Source: Fimbriimonas ginsengisoli Gsoil 348
GTDB taxonomy: Bacteria; Armatimonadota; Fimbriimonadia; Fimbriimonadales; Fimbriimonadaceae
Direction of reading: 5' to 3'
DNA: 64,000 nt
Assembly (NCBI RefSeq): GCF_000724625.1
Contig: NZ_CP007139.1
Span: 744,001 to 808,000 of the forward strand
The position numbers were made by a program, and so were the translations under genes. The first letter of the stretch is position 1, and every line of letters starts with the position of its first letter. Of this stretch, positions 1 to 8,594 are shown in pieces. The notes beneath the pieces are model-generated. The model searched no databases. It worked only from the letters and a program-made list of their open reading frames with translations, and was not told the DNA's origin.

Positions 1-1318
1 CTCGCACTTTCAACCGCGTCAGATATTGGTCAAGCTTCGGCTGCATCCGCGCTTGAATGTCATCCAGCGCCTGCTTCGGCGTTTTCTGCATGAGCATGAT
101 CGAATCGAACGCGCTGTCGATCTCCGATTGGTACTCCGGCCAGATCCCGAGCTTGGGGGCGACGGCCAGCGTCTTGCTGTAAGGCAAGGTCGCGAACAAT
201 TGGATAAACGGGTTCGGATGCTTCTCGAAGAAGCCAGGGCTCACCGCTCTGAGCGGAGTCGCCTTCTTCTGTCCCAAGCAAAGCTTCTCCATTCCCTTTT
301 GCGACTGCACGTATTTGATGAATTCGAACGCCTCTTTCGGATGCTTAGCTCCCCGCGGAATACAAAGAACGTCGAGATCGACGAGGGTCCCGTTGGCCAG
401 ATCGGGCCGATCGCTCGGATGGGGCATCGGGCTTGCCTTCCATTGCAGGTTGGGCGAAAACTTCTTGATGAAGTTGTACATCCAGACCCCCTGGGGAACC
501 ATTGCCAGGTGCTCGGCCAAGAATCCGTTCTGGGGGGAGGAGAAGTTGCCAAAGCCGCTTCGGAAAGACTGGAGCTGCCCCGGCCCGTATTTCTTGGCGA
601 ACTGCTGAACCCACTCGTAGGCCCGAACGTTTTCCGGACAGTTTGCCGTGATCTTGGTTCCGCCATCCCACCACCGGCCGCCGAAGAACGGACCCCACAT
701 CCAGTTCCACCACCCGGGCTCGGCAGGTAGGAACCCGGCCAGGGTCACCTTTCCACTTGGATCGACCTTGGTGAGCTTTTCGGAAACGGCGAAAAGTTCG
801 TCGAAGGTTTGGGGCGGCTTGTCGGGGTCTAGACCGGCCTCCTTAAACATCTTCGTGTTGTAATGAAGGGCGATCGATCCGGGGGTAGCGGGAAGACCGT
901 AAATGTGCCCTCGGGCAACGCCGATATCCCAAAAAACCGGAATGTATTGCTCAGCCTTGATCCCGGCTTCGCGGCACATGTCGTCCAGAGGAAGCACGGC
1001 GTGGTCGTCCGCGTACTGAGTGACATTGGGACCGTACAGCCCGGCGAGGTCCGGCGGCACGTTGCCCGAAATCGCCATTAGCGTCTTGTCCTGGATGCTG
1101 CTGACGGAGAGGATGTCGACCTGGATCTTGTCTTGCGAACGGTTGAAATCGTCGACGACGTCTTTCATCGCCTGAAACTCGAAGTCGGTCCACTTCTCCC
1201 AATAAGCGACGTGTACCTTGCCGGGAAGATCGGGCTTCTTGGTCAGCGCCTCGCTCACGCCAAAGGCGAGCAAAACGACGCCTGCCAACGCCGGCAAAGT
1301 GAAGGCTCCGCGATCCAC
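1..1318 (-). CDS. ABC transporter extracellular sugar-type solute-binding protein (3' end outside window)
   Basis: Reading the minus strand from a GTG at 1318 gives at least 439 codons with no stop before the window edge, so the C-terminus is missing. The N-terminus is a hydrophobic export segment (LPALAGVVLLAFGV) followed by a mature protein typical of family 1 binding proteins (SBP_bac_1): KVHVAYWEKW near the start, the ligand-loop region around GNVPPDLAGLYGPN, then YGLPATPGSIALHYNTKMFKEAGLD, and later AFEFIKYVQSQKGMEKL. These proteins capture sugars or oligosaccharides outside the membrane for an ABC importer. No ATG lies in frame near the start, so the GTG start is my choice. The permease genes would be expected to the left, outside the window. 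Substrate unknown. Family call is firm. Confidence 0.88.
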   Translation of the reverse strand, partial: MDRGAFTLPALAGVVLLAFGVSEALTKKPDLPGKVHVAYWEKWTDFEFQAMKDVVDDFNRSQDKIQVDILSVSSIQDKTLMAISGNVPPDLAGLYGPNVTQYADDHAVLPLDDMCREAGIKAEQYIPVFWDIGVARGHIYGLPATPGSIALHYNTKMFKEAGLDPDKPPQTFDELFAVSEKLTKVDPSGKVTLAGFLPAEPGWWNWMWGPFFGGRWWDGGTKITANCPENVRAYEWVQQFAKKYGPGQLQSFRSGFGNFSSPQNGFLAEHLAMVPQGVWMYNFIKKFSPNLQWKASPMPHPSDRPDLANGTLVDLDVLCIPRGAKHPKEAFEFIKYVQSQKGMEKLCLGQKKATPLRAVSPGFFEKHPNPFIQLFATLPYSKTLAVAPKLGIWPEYQSEIDSAFDSIMLMQKTPKQALDDIQARMQPKLDQYLTRLKVR

Positions 1319-1382
1319 GACGCACGTTATAGCAGAGTCCATCCCGTTTGGGGTGAGAAACGTTTCGTAGAATCCAGAAGGA

Positions 1383-1480
1383 GCGCCAGCTTTAGCCGGC
1401 TTGCGCCGTCGGGCTTTAGCCCGCGGCTCGGCGTCGACTAAAGTCGAACCCCATATGCGAGCTGAAGCTCGCGCTCCTGG
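1383..1480. repeat. Intergenic palindromic repeat cluster (GCTTTAGC / GCTGAAGC type)
   Basis: The gap between the binding protein and the c-di-GMP gene contains two clear palindromes: CGGGCTTTAGCCCG at 1410-1423 and GCGAGCTGAAGCTCGC at 1457-1472. A related palindrome occurs at 20569-20592. They look like REP-type dispersed elements and could form RNA hairpins at the ends of transcripts. Confidence 0.6.
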
Positions 1481-1490
1481 GCTTGCTGAG

Positions 1491-3602
1491 CTATGTGAGA
1501 ACGTGGCTCGTTCGAGCCCGCATCATCTGAACAAAGGCAAGGGCCAGATCGGGGTCGAACTGGGTTCCCGCACCGCGTTCAATCTCTTCGAGCGCGACCT
1601 CCGGGGGCATACCTCGGCGATACGGTCGGTCGCTGGTCATCGCGTCGTACGTATCCGCAACCGCCAGGAAACGCGCGATACGCGGAATGTCGTAGCCGCC
1701 GATGCCGTCCGGGTAGCCGCCTCCATCGAAACGCTCGTGGTGATGCCGCACCCCGGGCAGCAACTCCGCGAGTTGGGGAATCTTGGCGACGATGAACTCT
1801 CCCAGAACGGCGTGAGCCTGCATCGTGCGCACCTCGTCCGGATCGAGCCGGCCAGGCTTCTGGAGGATGGCATCGGGCACGCCGATCTTTCCGACGTCGT
1901 GCAAGGTTCCGCAACGATGGATCAGGTCCACTTCGGTCGGATCCGCTCCCACATAGGCGGCGAGATCGGAGGCAAACCCCGCCACCCTGTCCGAATGGCC
2001 GTGAGTGTACGGGTCCTTCGCATCGACGGCGGCGGCGAGCGCTTTGACGGTGGCGTACGTACCGTCGTGGAGGTAGCGGTAAAGCTGTTTCGGGTCGTCT
2101 CCGCCCGCTCCTGGCACCTCGCCGAACTCGCAGAGCCGGTGACGGCCTAGCTGTTTTGCCCGCTCCAGGGCGAGTTGCGCCGCCACGATAAGCCCTTCGG
2201 TCTGCCCGCGCGCGGACACCAGCTCGGCGCAACCTCCGCTGAGGGTAACCCCCTTAACCGAACCGGCGATGAGCTTATAGAGCACTCCGGCGTCCTGCAC
2301 GGAATAGCCGGGCAGCAGGATCGCAAACTCTTCCCCGCCGTACCGGGCGACGGATGCAAACTCCGGCCGCGCCTCCCGCAAGACCGCCGCGATCTCTTTG
2401 AGCTTTCGATCCCCCTCGGCATGCCCTTTCTCCCGATTGTATTCGGAGAAGTTGTCGATGTCCAGGAGCAGCAGGGCGAGCGACTCGCCGGCGGCCGCGG
2501 TTCGGGCCGCTTCGGTCGGCAGAGACTCCTTGAAGTGGCGGTGGTTATCCAGCTCGGTCAACGGATCGACGTCCAGCATCGCCAGAAGCCGCTCCTGCGA
2601 TCGCCGCATCGACTCCGTCATGTCATTGAACGTCGCCTGCACCAGCCCGATCTCGTCGGTGCGGCGGACCTGGAACCGGTCGGGCCAGCCACCCGCCTGC
2701 AGCATCCGGGCGGCCCGAACCACGTCGTCCAGCCCCCGCCCGATGCGTTGACTAAAGAGCGTCCCACCCACGAGGGCCAAAAGGCAAACGACGCCGAGGG
2801 CGCTCAGAAACGCGAGGCTGAATTGCTTGGCCGGAGCCATCAGCTCCGCCGTCGACCTCAGTACGACAAACCCCTCATGGGCTCCCGCGTCGGTTCCGGG
2901 CAGCGGCCGGTACTGGGCCACGTATTCGTCCTTTCCAATCGTCAGGGGCCAAGGCTCCGTTAGGCTGCCGACGCGCAGGCCGGTCCCCGGCAGCGAGCCG
3001 CGGGTCATAACGCCATCTTTGGCGAACATCACCTTCAGCTCGGAAAGCTCGGAGATCTCTCGGGCGAGCTGCTCGCCAAATCGGAGGTAGGTCGTTACCG
3101 TCCCTTTAAAAAATCGATCGAAGAAGACCGGATAGGAAGCCTCGATCATCATATCGCCATCGCGAACGACCACTCCGCTCCAGGGGCGCTGGCTTTTGAT
3201 CACGTTCGAGATGCCGGTATCGGCGGAGGCACTGGTAGGTGTGGTGAACCCGTACTCGCCTACCACGCTGCCGTTCAGGTCGGTGATCACAAAGGCGTCC
3301 GTCCCGCCGAACTGACTGACGAGCCCCTTCTCGATCTGATCTTTGATCGTCTGGGCGTCGGTCATCGCAAGGTAGGTCACCTTCGGCGACGAGGCGATCT
3401 GGCTCGCTACGCTGCGGAAAACCCTCGTCCGGTTTTGGAGCGAACCGGACAGCACCGCCGCGCCTCGCGCGGTCTCCCGCCGGGCGGTTTCCGTGGCCTG
3501 GCGCGAGGTCAGGTAATTGAAGATGCCAAGCACCGACAAGCCGAATCCAAGACAAAGGATCGCCACGAATAAACGTATTCGGGTGGCAAGCGGATACTTC
3601 AT
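1491..3602 (-). CDS. Membrane sensor with HAMP, GGDEF and HD-GYP domains (c-di-GMP turnover)
   Basis: 703 aa. Order of domains: TM helix (about 9-31), an extracytoplasmic sensor region of about 225 residues, a second TM helix (about 261-283), HAMP linker (about 285-335), GGDEF (about 345-495, signature GGEEF at 422-426) and HD-GYP (about 510-700, HD at 568-569, HHE at 620-622, GYP at 629-631). The GGDEF signature and the metal-binding HD-GYP residues look intact, so the protein may both make and degrade c-di-GMP, or one half may be regulatory. It is the last gene of a three-gene operon; its ATG overlaps the upstream stop by 4 nt (ATGA), which implies translational coupling to the cupredoxin gene. 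Confidence 0.92.
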   Translation of the reverse strand: MKYPLATRIRLFVAILCLGFGLSVLGIFNYLTSRQATETARRETARGAAVLSGSLQNRTRVFRSVASQIASSPKVTYLAMTDAQTIKDQIEKGLVSQFGGTDAFVITDLNGSVVGEYGFTTPTSASADTGISNVIKSQRPWSGVVVRDGDMMIEASYPVFFDRFFKGTVTTYLRFGEQLAREISELSELKVMFAKDGVMTRGSLPGTGLRVGSLTEPWPLTIGKDEYVAQYRPLPGTDAGAHEGFVVLRSTAELMAPAKQFSLAFLSALGVVCLLALVGGTLFSQRIGRGLDDVVRAARMLQAGGWPDRFQVRRTDEIGLVQATFNDMTESMRRSQERLLAMLDVDPLTELDNHRHFKESLPTEAARTAAAGESLALLLLDIDNFSEYNREKGHAEGDRKLKEIAAVLREARPEFASVARYGGEEFAILLPGYSVQDAGVLYKLIAGSVKGVTLSGGCAELVSARGQTEGLIVAAQLALERAKQLGRHRLCEFGEVPGAGGDDPKQLYRYLHDGTYATVKALAAAVDAKDPYTHGHSDRVAGFASDLAAYVGADPTEVDLIHRCGTLHDVGKIGVPDAILQKPGRLDPDEVRTMQAHAVLGEFIVAKIPQLAELLPGVRHHHERFDGGGYPDGIGGYDIPRIARFLAVADTYDAMTSDRPYRRGMPPEVALEEIERGAGTQFDPDLALAFVQMMRARTSHVLT

Positions 3603-4162
3603 CTCCTCCTGTGAATTTGTAAGCGGATCGGATCGACGCCGTTAACGGCTATCGATTGCGACAGCTCCTCGCCCGATTCGTGCCAGACCTTGACCCGATA
3701 CTCACCGGTGGGCACATTCGCGATGTGGAATCGCCCGCGAGCATCTGCTTTGGCGAAATACGGCGTGTCGACGCAAACCACGTAGGCGCTCATTTGTGGA
3801 TGGATCGTGCATAGCAGCACCGCCACTCCCGCGCGGTCGAATTTTTGCGACTTCGTCTGTCCTTTCGGATACATCCCGAAGTCGAACCGTTGGCTGTGGT
3901 ACTCGCTGAAAACGTTGTGGAAGACGGTGTCGTTGTTGGGAAAATCCACCCAGGTGTCGACGGTCACCGCCAGCACGTGGGGCGAAAACCTCATATCCCG
4001 CTGATCGATCTTCTGCCGCTTCATCGGCGTCGATTTCGCCCCTGGGGCTTCGAACCAAACGATCGCGTCCTTGGCCGGCCGGCCGTTGGCCAGCCTCACA
4101 TCTCCGCTCAATTCGGCGGTGGGTAGTCCGGCAACGATGGCGGCTACAAATATTGAAAGCAT
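3599..4162 (-). CDS. Exported cupredoxin-like (plastocyanin-type) protein
   Basis: 187 aa with an N-terminal hydrophobic signal-like segment. Type-1 copper ligand pattern is visible: the first His in NNDTVFHNVFS, then the C-terminal cluster CTIHPQM (Cys, His, Met) about 45 residues later. After that comes a short carboxypeptidase-regulatory-like beta region (GRFHIANVPTGEYRVKVWHE). Similar proteins are often annotated as 'methylamine utilization protein' or plastocyanin-like, and may carry electrons or sense copper in the periplasm. It is coupled by overlaps to the barrel gene upstream (TGATG) and the GGDEF/HD-GYP gene downstream (ATGA), so the three products probably act in one process. Electron partner unknown. 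Confidence 0.82.
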   Translation of the reverse strand: MLSIFVAAIVAGLPTAELSGDVRLANGRPAKDAIVWFEAPGAKSTPMKRQKIDQRDMRFSPHVLAVTVDTWVDFPNNDTVFHNVFSEYHSQRFDFGMYPKGQTKSQKFDRAGVAVLLCTIHPQMSAYVVCVDTPYFAKADARGRFHIANVPTGEYRVKVWHESGEELSQSIAVNGVDPIRLQIHRRR

Positions 4163-5079
4163 CAGAAGTGAACCTGGAAAAGGGCTCTAAGCGACCAGCC
4201 GAGAGAAGGCGAATTCTCTACGAACGCCGGGGCTTTGCCCGTTCCCCAACCGTAATTGACGTTCACGGTGAGGTTCTGGGTCACGATCTGCTTCGCTCCG
4301 AATGTGTGCAGACGAAACTCGCCACCGTTGCTGCGATCCAGCCACTCCGTGCGACTCACCAGTTGGGTCCGGGGCAATCCGGGCAGGCGGTAAGCCACGT
4401 CTCCGTAATAACCCTGCGCCGTGGGACCGTCTCCCACTCCTTTCATGTACTCCGCTTTCGCCACGATATGGGGTGAGGTCCACCTGAGGTCCAACCCGTA
4501 GATCGATCCGTTACCATCCAAGCTGGGAAGCGCGTCGATGGCGGCGATTACGGGCCCGAAACTACTTTGAACCCGCACGCTTCCATACCGGATACGCTTC
4601 GGCGCCACCTGAAAATCGGAGGGGCGGGAGTCGACGACCGCGGCCTGAATCTGCAAGTTGGGACCGCCGGTGGTGATTTCGATTCCGGCGTCGTCCCGGT
4701 TGAGTCGTGTCTTGTCGACCAAGTTCGCGGACCTAACGATCGGGGTGTGGTTGTAGCCGGTGTAAAAGAGCTCGGACCAGTTGCTGAATCCGAAGGAGAT
4801 CCTCATTCTCCCAGCCCGGATCATATTGCCGCCGGTCTCGTATTGGACGTTGAACTCGTCCAACACGCGCTTAAACCTTAAGTCGGTGATGGAGAACGTC
4901 CCTTTGAGATTCGAGTTCAGGCGCGCATTCAGCTCGACCCACGACAGCACGTTCGAGAACCCGTGCGACAGCCGATCGCTCTGGTAATACGTTTCCACCG
5001 TGCCCGACACCTGGGCCGACGCCGAGGCGCCAAGAACCCACGCTAACCCCGATATGATGGCAGCGTGATATCTTCCCAT
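4162..5079 (-). CDS. Outer-membrane beta-barrel protein, first gene of the cupredoxin/c-di-GMP operon
   Basis: 305 aa with a Sec signal peptide ending near ASAQ. The mature protein is a run of amphipathic strands with alternating polar and aromatic residues (for example the blocks near FSNVLSWVELNARLNS and NLTVNVNYGWG) and ends in a terminal Phe (ALFQVHF), the usual outer-membrane barrel signal. No catalytic motif is visible. I do not recognise a specific family; a porin-like role is inferred from fold and context. It is translated first in the operon, with its stop overlapping the cupredoxin start by one base. Confidence 0.75.
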   Translation of the reverse strand: MGRYHAAIISGLAWVLGASASAQVSGTVETYYQSDRLSHGFSNVLSWVELNARLNSNLKGTFSITDLRFKRVLDEFNVQYETGGNMIRAGRMRISFGFSNWSELFYTGYNHTPIVRSANLVDKTRLNRDDAGIEITTGGPNLQIQAAVVDSRPSDFQVAPKRIRYGSVRVQSSFGPVIAAIDALPSLDGNGSIYGLDLRWTSPHIVAKAEYMKGVGDGPTAQGYYGDVAYRLPGLPRTQLVSRTEWLDRSNGGEFRLHTFGAKQIVTQNLTVNVNYGWGTGKAPAFVENSPSLGWSLRALFQVHF

Positions 5080-5209
5080 CGGCTAAGGCTGATTATCGGT
5101 CGGCGCGGGTGAACCGAGAGGCATCACATCCGGATTGCGAAAAATCGTCGCAACTTGGTAGTAGTTACACGCCGACTGGCGAAGCGCCCGAGGCGTAGCA
5201 CTGGTAAAG

Positions 5210-6115
5210 ATGGAACGCAGGCGGATCGGATCGCTCGAAGTATCGCTGGTAGGGCTCGGTTGCAACAACTTTGGCCGCCGCGTTGATGAGGCGGGAACCA
5301 AGCGGGTAGTGGACGCGGCCATCGCAGCCGGAGTCGACTTCTTCGACACCGCCGATATTTATGGCGGCACCAAGAGCGAGGAGTTTCTCGGAAGCGTTCT
5401 CAAGGGGCGTCGGCACCAGGTCGTCCTGGCGACGAAGTTCGGCATGGAGGTCGATCCCGATCGAAAGGGGGCGCATCCCGTCTACATCCGCCAAGCTGCC
5501 GAGGACAGCCTTCGCCGTCTGCAGACTGACCATATCGACCTCTACCAGCTCCACACTCCGGACCCGACCGTACCGATCGCCGACACCCTGGGCGCGCTCG
5601 ACGAACTGGTTCAGGCCGGCAAAGTTCGGGAGATCGGCTGCTCAAATTTCTCGGTCGCCCAGCTCCGAGAGGCGGAGGCCGCCGCCGGTTCCGGCGCTCG
5701 GTTCGTCAGCGTTCAAAACGAATACTCTCTCTTCCGGCGCGATCCGGAAGAAGGGGTGCTCGCCGAGTGCGAGCGTCAGGGATTGGCGTTCTTGCCCTTC
5801 TTCCCCCTCGCTAGCGGTCTGCTCACGGGCAAGTACCGCAAGGGACACGCAATCCCCGAAGGCACCCGCATTCAAGCCGGCTCCGCTTGGCTAACCGAGG
5901 CGAACCTCGATAAGGTGGAGGGATTGATCCGTTTCGCGGAGTCAAAGGGGCACTCCCTCCTCGAACTTGCCTTCTCCTGGCTCGCCTCTAAGCCGGTTAT
6001 CGCCTCCGTCATCGCCGGCGCCACTCGCCCGGAGCAAGTAGACGCCAACTCGACCGCGGCCGACTGGAAGTTAGCCCCGGAAGAGTTGGCCGAGATCGAC
6101 CGGATCATGGCGTAG
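5210..6115 (+). CDS. Aldo/keto reductase
   Basis: 301 aa, a normal length for the family. The NADPH-dependent (alpha/beta)8 fold is recognisable from LEVSLVGLGCNNFG at the start and the catalytic tetrad: Asp and Tyr in FFDTADIYG, Lys in VLATKFG, His in LYQLHTPD. The C-terminal half carries the cofactor region (VIAGATRPEQVDAN). It reduces aldehydes or ketones to alcohols; the substrate cannot be told. It stands alone, divergent from the barrel operon, with a 130-bp shared upstream region. Confidence 0.93.
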   Translation: MERRRIGSLEVSLVGLGCNNFGRRVDEAGTKRVVDAAIAAGVDFFDTADIYGGTKSEEFLGSVLKGRRHQVVLATKFGMEVDPDRKGAHPVYIRQAAEDSLRRLQTDHIDLYQLHTPDPTVPIADTLGALDELVQAGKVREIGCSNFSVAQLREAEAAAGSGARFVSVQNEYSLFRRDPEEGVLAECERQGLAFLPFFPLASGLLTGKYRKGHAIPEGTRIQAGSAWLTEANLDKVEGLIRFAESKGHSLLELAFSWLASKPVIASVIAGATRPEQVDANSTAADWKLAPEELAEIDRIMA

Positions 6116-6187
6116 CGTCGGTCCCCGCCAATGCGGCGAACTTGCGTTCACCGGGGGGCCGCTCTGGAAAGCAGCATCCCCCTCCCC

Positions 6188-6222
6188 TCCCTCTTTGCGC
6201 CTTCGCGCCTTTGCGTGACCTT
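6188..6222. repeat. TTTGCG-C/T-CTTCGCGC-TTTGCGTGA dispersed repeat, copy 1
   Basis: A pyrimidine-rich repeat of about 30 bp at 6191-6220 in the 144-bp gap between two convergent genes. Near-identical copies lie at 45627-45646 and 45673-45703. Composition and placement between genes suggest a dispersed non-coding repeat; function unknown. Confidence 0.6.
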
Positions 6223-6259
6223 CATGCGGCTCCCTCTCTGAAATCTGGAGGAGAGCCCT

Positions 6260-7534
6260 CTACCGATGGCGGCGAGCGGAAGGCGGAGGGGGCGGGGGTG
6301 TACCCGAGGTCAGGGAGACGTCGAGGCGAAGCGTGGTCACCACGTCGCCAGCCTTCAGATTCTCGTAGAGGGCGAAGTACACCCAAAAGTCGATGTCCAG
6401 GAAAACGGAGCTGCCCGGTCCCTCCAAAGGCCCGTTGGTAGGGTCGTCCACATAGTTGAGGACGATTGGTTCACCGCCTTCCACCTGCAACGTCAAGGTG
6501 GCCGTTCCGTAAATCGGCGCATTGGAAAGACCGATCGCGTAATAGAGCGGCACGACCAGACCGTACTCTTCGCTTAGGCGCTCATCGTCGCTTCCGGCAT
6601 CCAGAGTTACCTGGTGGGTTCGATGACTCGCCACCCCGTCGAGGGTGACGTCCGTCTGCGCCGCGACGTATTTGGCGAGATTCCCCGCCGCGCTGATCAC
6701 CGATCCATGAAGCGTGTCGTTTGTCAGAGTCCCAAACGCGGAGCCCGAAGGATGAGCCCAAATAGACCCGTCTTGCAGCCGGCCGTCTGCATAGGCCATC
6801 GAGACGGGGAGAGCGCGAACGCCATTACCTCCGATGCTGTGACCGGTCGCAAGCCACCGGCCATCCGGAAGTTGGAGGGTAAATGTCGCCATCACGTATT
6901 CGGCAATGTCGGGGCCGTCCAAGAATGTGGCAGCGTATTTACGCCCGGCGATCGGTACCGGCGGCGTCGTGGCTCGGACACTCGAGCCAGCCGTGACCGC
7001 ATGCCGCTGAACCAAGTACCGACTCGCCATTTCTGTCGGGAAGTGCTTTAGGATCTTCTGGGCCAGTTCGGGATAAGCGGTGTCGACGACGATCTTGGAA
7101 GCGGCTCCGATGCCGCGGCTCGCTTCCATCTGCTGCTCGATGCTGCGGACGTAGAGATGCTGCGAGTCCATGCCGGCGAAGATCGAGCCTACGATTTTCC
7201 CTTTGTAAAGGACCGGACTTCCGCTATCGCCGGGTCCGTTGATGTCGTTTTTCGCGGGCTCGATCAACGCCATCTTGTCGCCTGCCTCCTCATAGGTCGA
7301 TCGGAGGAGAACCGGTCGCTCGTAAACGTCAAACCCGTGGTCGCAAATCCGCGCCATCATCTGGGTATCCGGGGGCACCGTTTGAAGGGTCGCCCAGTCC
7401 ATCCACCCGGTCGGGTTGTCGGTGACGAGCCGGCCGCTCGGCGAGGTGAAATTCGAAGAGCCGCCTCCACTGGAGCCGCCGCACCCCACGAGAATCATTG
7501 CTAAGCTGGCGAAGGGAATTGTAAATCGTTTCAT
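6260..7534 (-). CDS. Lipoprotein with a serine-protease-like GDSGSP motif (SpoIVB/S55-like)
   Basis: 424 aa from the ATG at 7534, chosen because AGGAGGT lies 6 nt upstream and the protein then begins with a lipoprotein signal (lipobox LVGC). About 130 residues in, NGPGDSGSPVLYKGKIVGSIFAG resembles the active-site serine loop of chymotrypsin-fold peptidases and of SpoIVB-type S55 peptidases. The remaining catalytic residues are not obvious, so activity is uncertain. The C-terminus is a proline run (TPPPPPPS) ending in basic residues. Probably anchored in a membrane facing the periplasm. It could be a degenerate protease or a peptidase of an unusual group. Confidence 0.68.
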   Translation of the reverse strand: MKRFTIPFASLAMILVGCGGSSGGGSSNFTSPSGRLVTDNPTGWMDWATLQTVPPDTQMMARICDHGFDVYERPVLLRSTYEEAGDKMALIEPAKNDINGPGDSGSPVLYKGKIVGSIFAGMDSQHLYVRSIEQQMEASRGIGAASKIVVDTAYPELAQKILKHFPTEMASRYLVQRHAVTAGSSVRATTPPVPIAGRKYAATFLDGPDIAEYVMATFTLQLPDGRWLATGHSIGGNGVRALPVSMAYADGRLQDGSIWAHPSGSAFGTLTNDTLHGSVISAAGNLAKYVAAQTDVTLDGVASHRTHQVTLDAGSDDERLSEEYGLVVPLYYAIGLSNAPIYGTATLTLQVEGGEPIVLNYVDDPTNGPLEGPGSSVFLDIDFWVYFALYENLKAGDVVTTLRLDVSLTSGTPPPPPPSARRHR

Positions 7535-7636
7535 CTCTGACCTCCTGGTCGAGTCACCGCAGTGAGTCCAACTATAGGCCGGAAAGCTCTTAAACCCCCG
7601 TTTCGATACAATAACCTGCAAATGTGCCGGGAATTC

Positions 7637-8539
7637 TTATGCCGACGCGATGACTTCGGCATATAGCGCAGGGTCTACGTTTCCTCCGGAAACGACACAG
7701 CAAACATTCTTCCCCGCGAAGAGGTCGGGGCGCGTTGCCACCGCGCCCACCGCCAGCGCTCCGGTAGGTTCCGACTTAAGGTTCGCCAGCCGAAACAGGT
7801 CGCGCACGCCGTTTCGAATCGCCGCCTCGGGAACTTCGATCACCTCGTGAATCGACCGCGAGAGGATTTCCCAATTAAGAACCCCAACCTGCCGCGTGCG
7901 AGCGCCGTCGGCAAGGGTTTGCGGCTCCTGTTCGTTCGCGAGCCGCCGCCCCTCGCGCATCGAACGGGCAAAGTCGTTTCCCAACGCGGGCTCGGCGCCG
8001 ACGACATCCGCCGCCGAGCCGCCCTCGTATAGCCCTCGCACCAATCCCGCCGCGAGGCCACCCCCTCCGACCGGAGCCACGACGAAATCGAACGCCTGAG
8101 CGTGCGTCGCGATCTCGATACCCAAGGAGGCATTGCCGGCCACGACAAGCTCATCGTCGAATGGGCTGGCGACGTACGCCTCCGGGTTCTCCCGCGCAAG
8201 CTGCGCCACCCGATCTTCTCGGGTGACTTTAGTGGTGTCGATGAGGTCGACGGTTGCCCCGTAACCTCGCACCGATTCGATCTTTACCGCCGAGGAGGTG
8301 GCCGGCATCACCACCGTGCACCCCTTCCCGGTCAGCTTGGCCGCCAAAGCCAACGCCTGACCGAAGTTGCCCGATGAGGCGGTCAGCAGGTGTGGGTTCG
8401 AAACGTTTCTAGCGACGTTGTACGCCGCCCGAAACTTGAAGCTACCGGTCCGTTGGAAGACTTCGACGGCGAGGGTTACGCGGACCCCCAGCCGTTCGAT
8501 GAGTAAGTCCGGAGTGAGAAAAACGGTCGGTCGATGCAC
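7637..8539 (-). CDS. PLP-dependent threonine/serine dehydratase-like enzyme (fold type II)
   Basis: 300 aa. The PLP Schiff-base lysine is in QRTGSFKFRAA, the substrate loop is TASSGNFGQALA, the phosphate-binding glycine loop is APVGGGGLAAG and the pyridine-nitrogen residue region is CVVSGGN. This matches the threonine dehydratase / serine racemase group, which deaminates or racemises hydroxy amino acids. No C-terminal ACT regulatory domain is present, so it would be the catabolic or racemase type. Divergent from the thioredoxin-like gene; the roughly 55-bp gap must hold both promoters. Confidence 0.9.
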   Translation of the reverse strand: MHRPTVFLTPDLLIERLGVRVTLAVEVFQRTGSFKFRAAYNVARNVSNPHLLTASSGNFGQALALAAKLTGKGCTVVMPATSSAVKIESVRGYGATVDLIDTTKVTREDRVAQLARENPEAYVASPFDDELVVAGNASLGIEIATHAQAFDFVVAPVGGGGLAAGLVRGLYEGGSAADVVGAEPALGNDFARSMREGRRLANEQEPQTLADGARTRQVGVLNWEILSRSIHEVIEVPEAAIRNGVRDLFRLANLKSEPTGALAVGAVATRPDLFAGKNVCCVVSGGNVDPALYAEVIASA

Positions 8540-8594
8540 GGGTGAGATTGTAGATTCAACCGATCCAAGAACTTCAATCTACAATGAAGAGATC

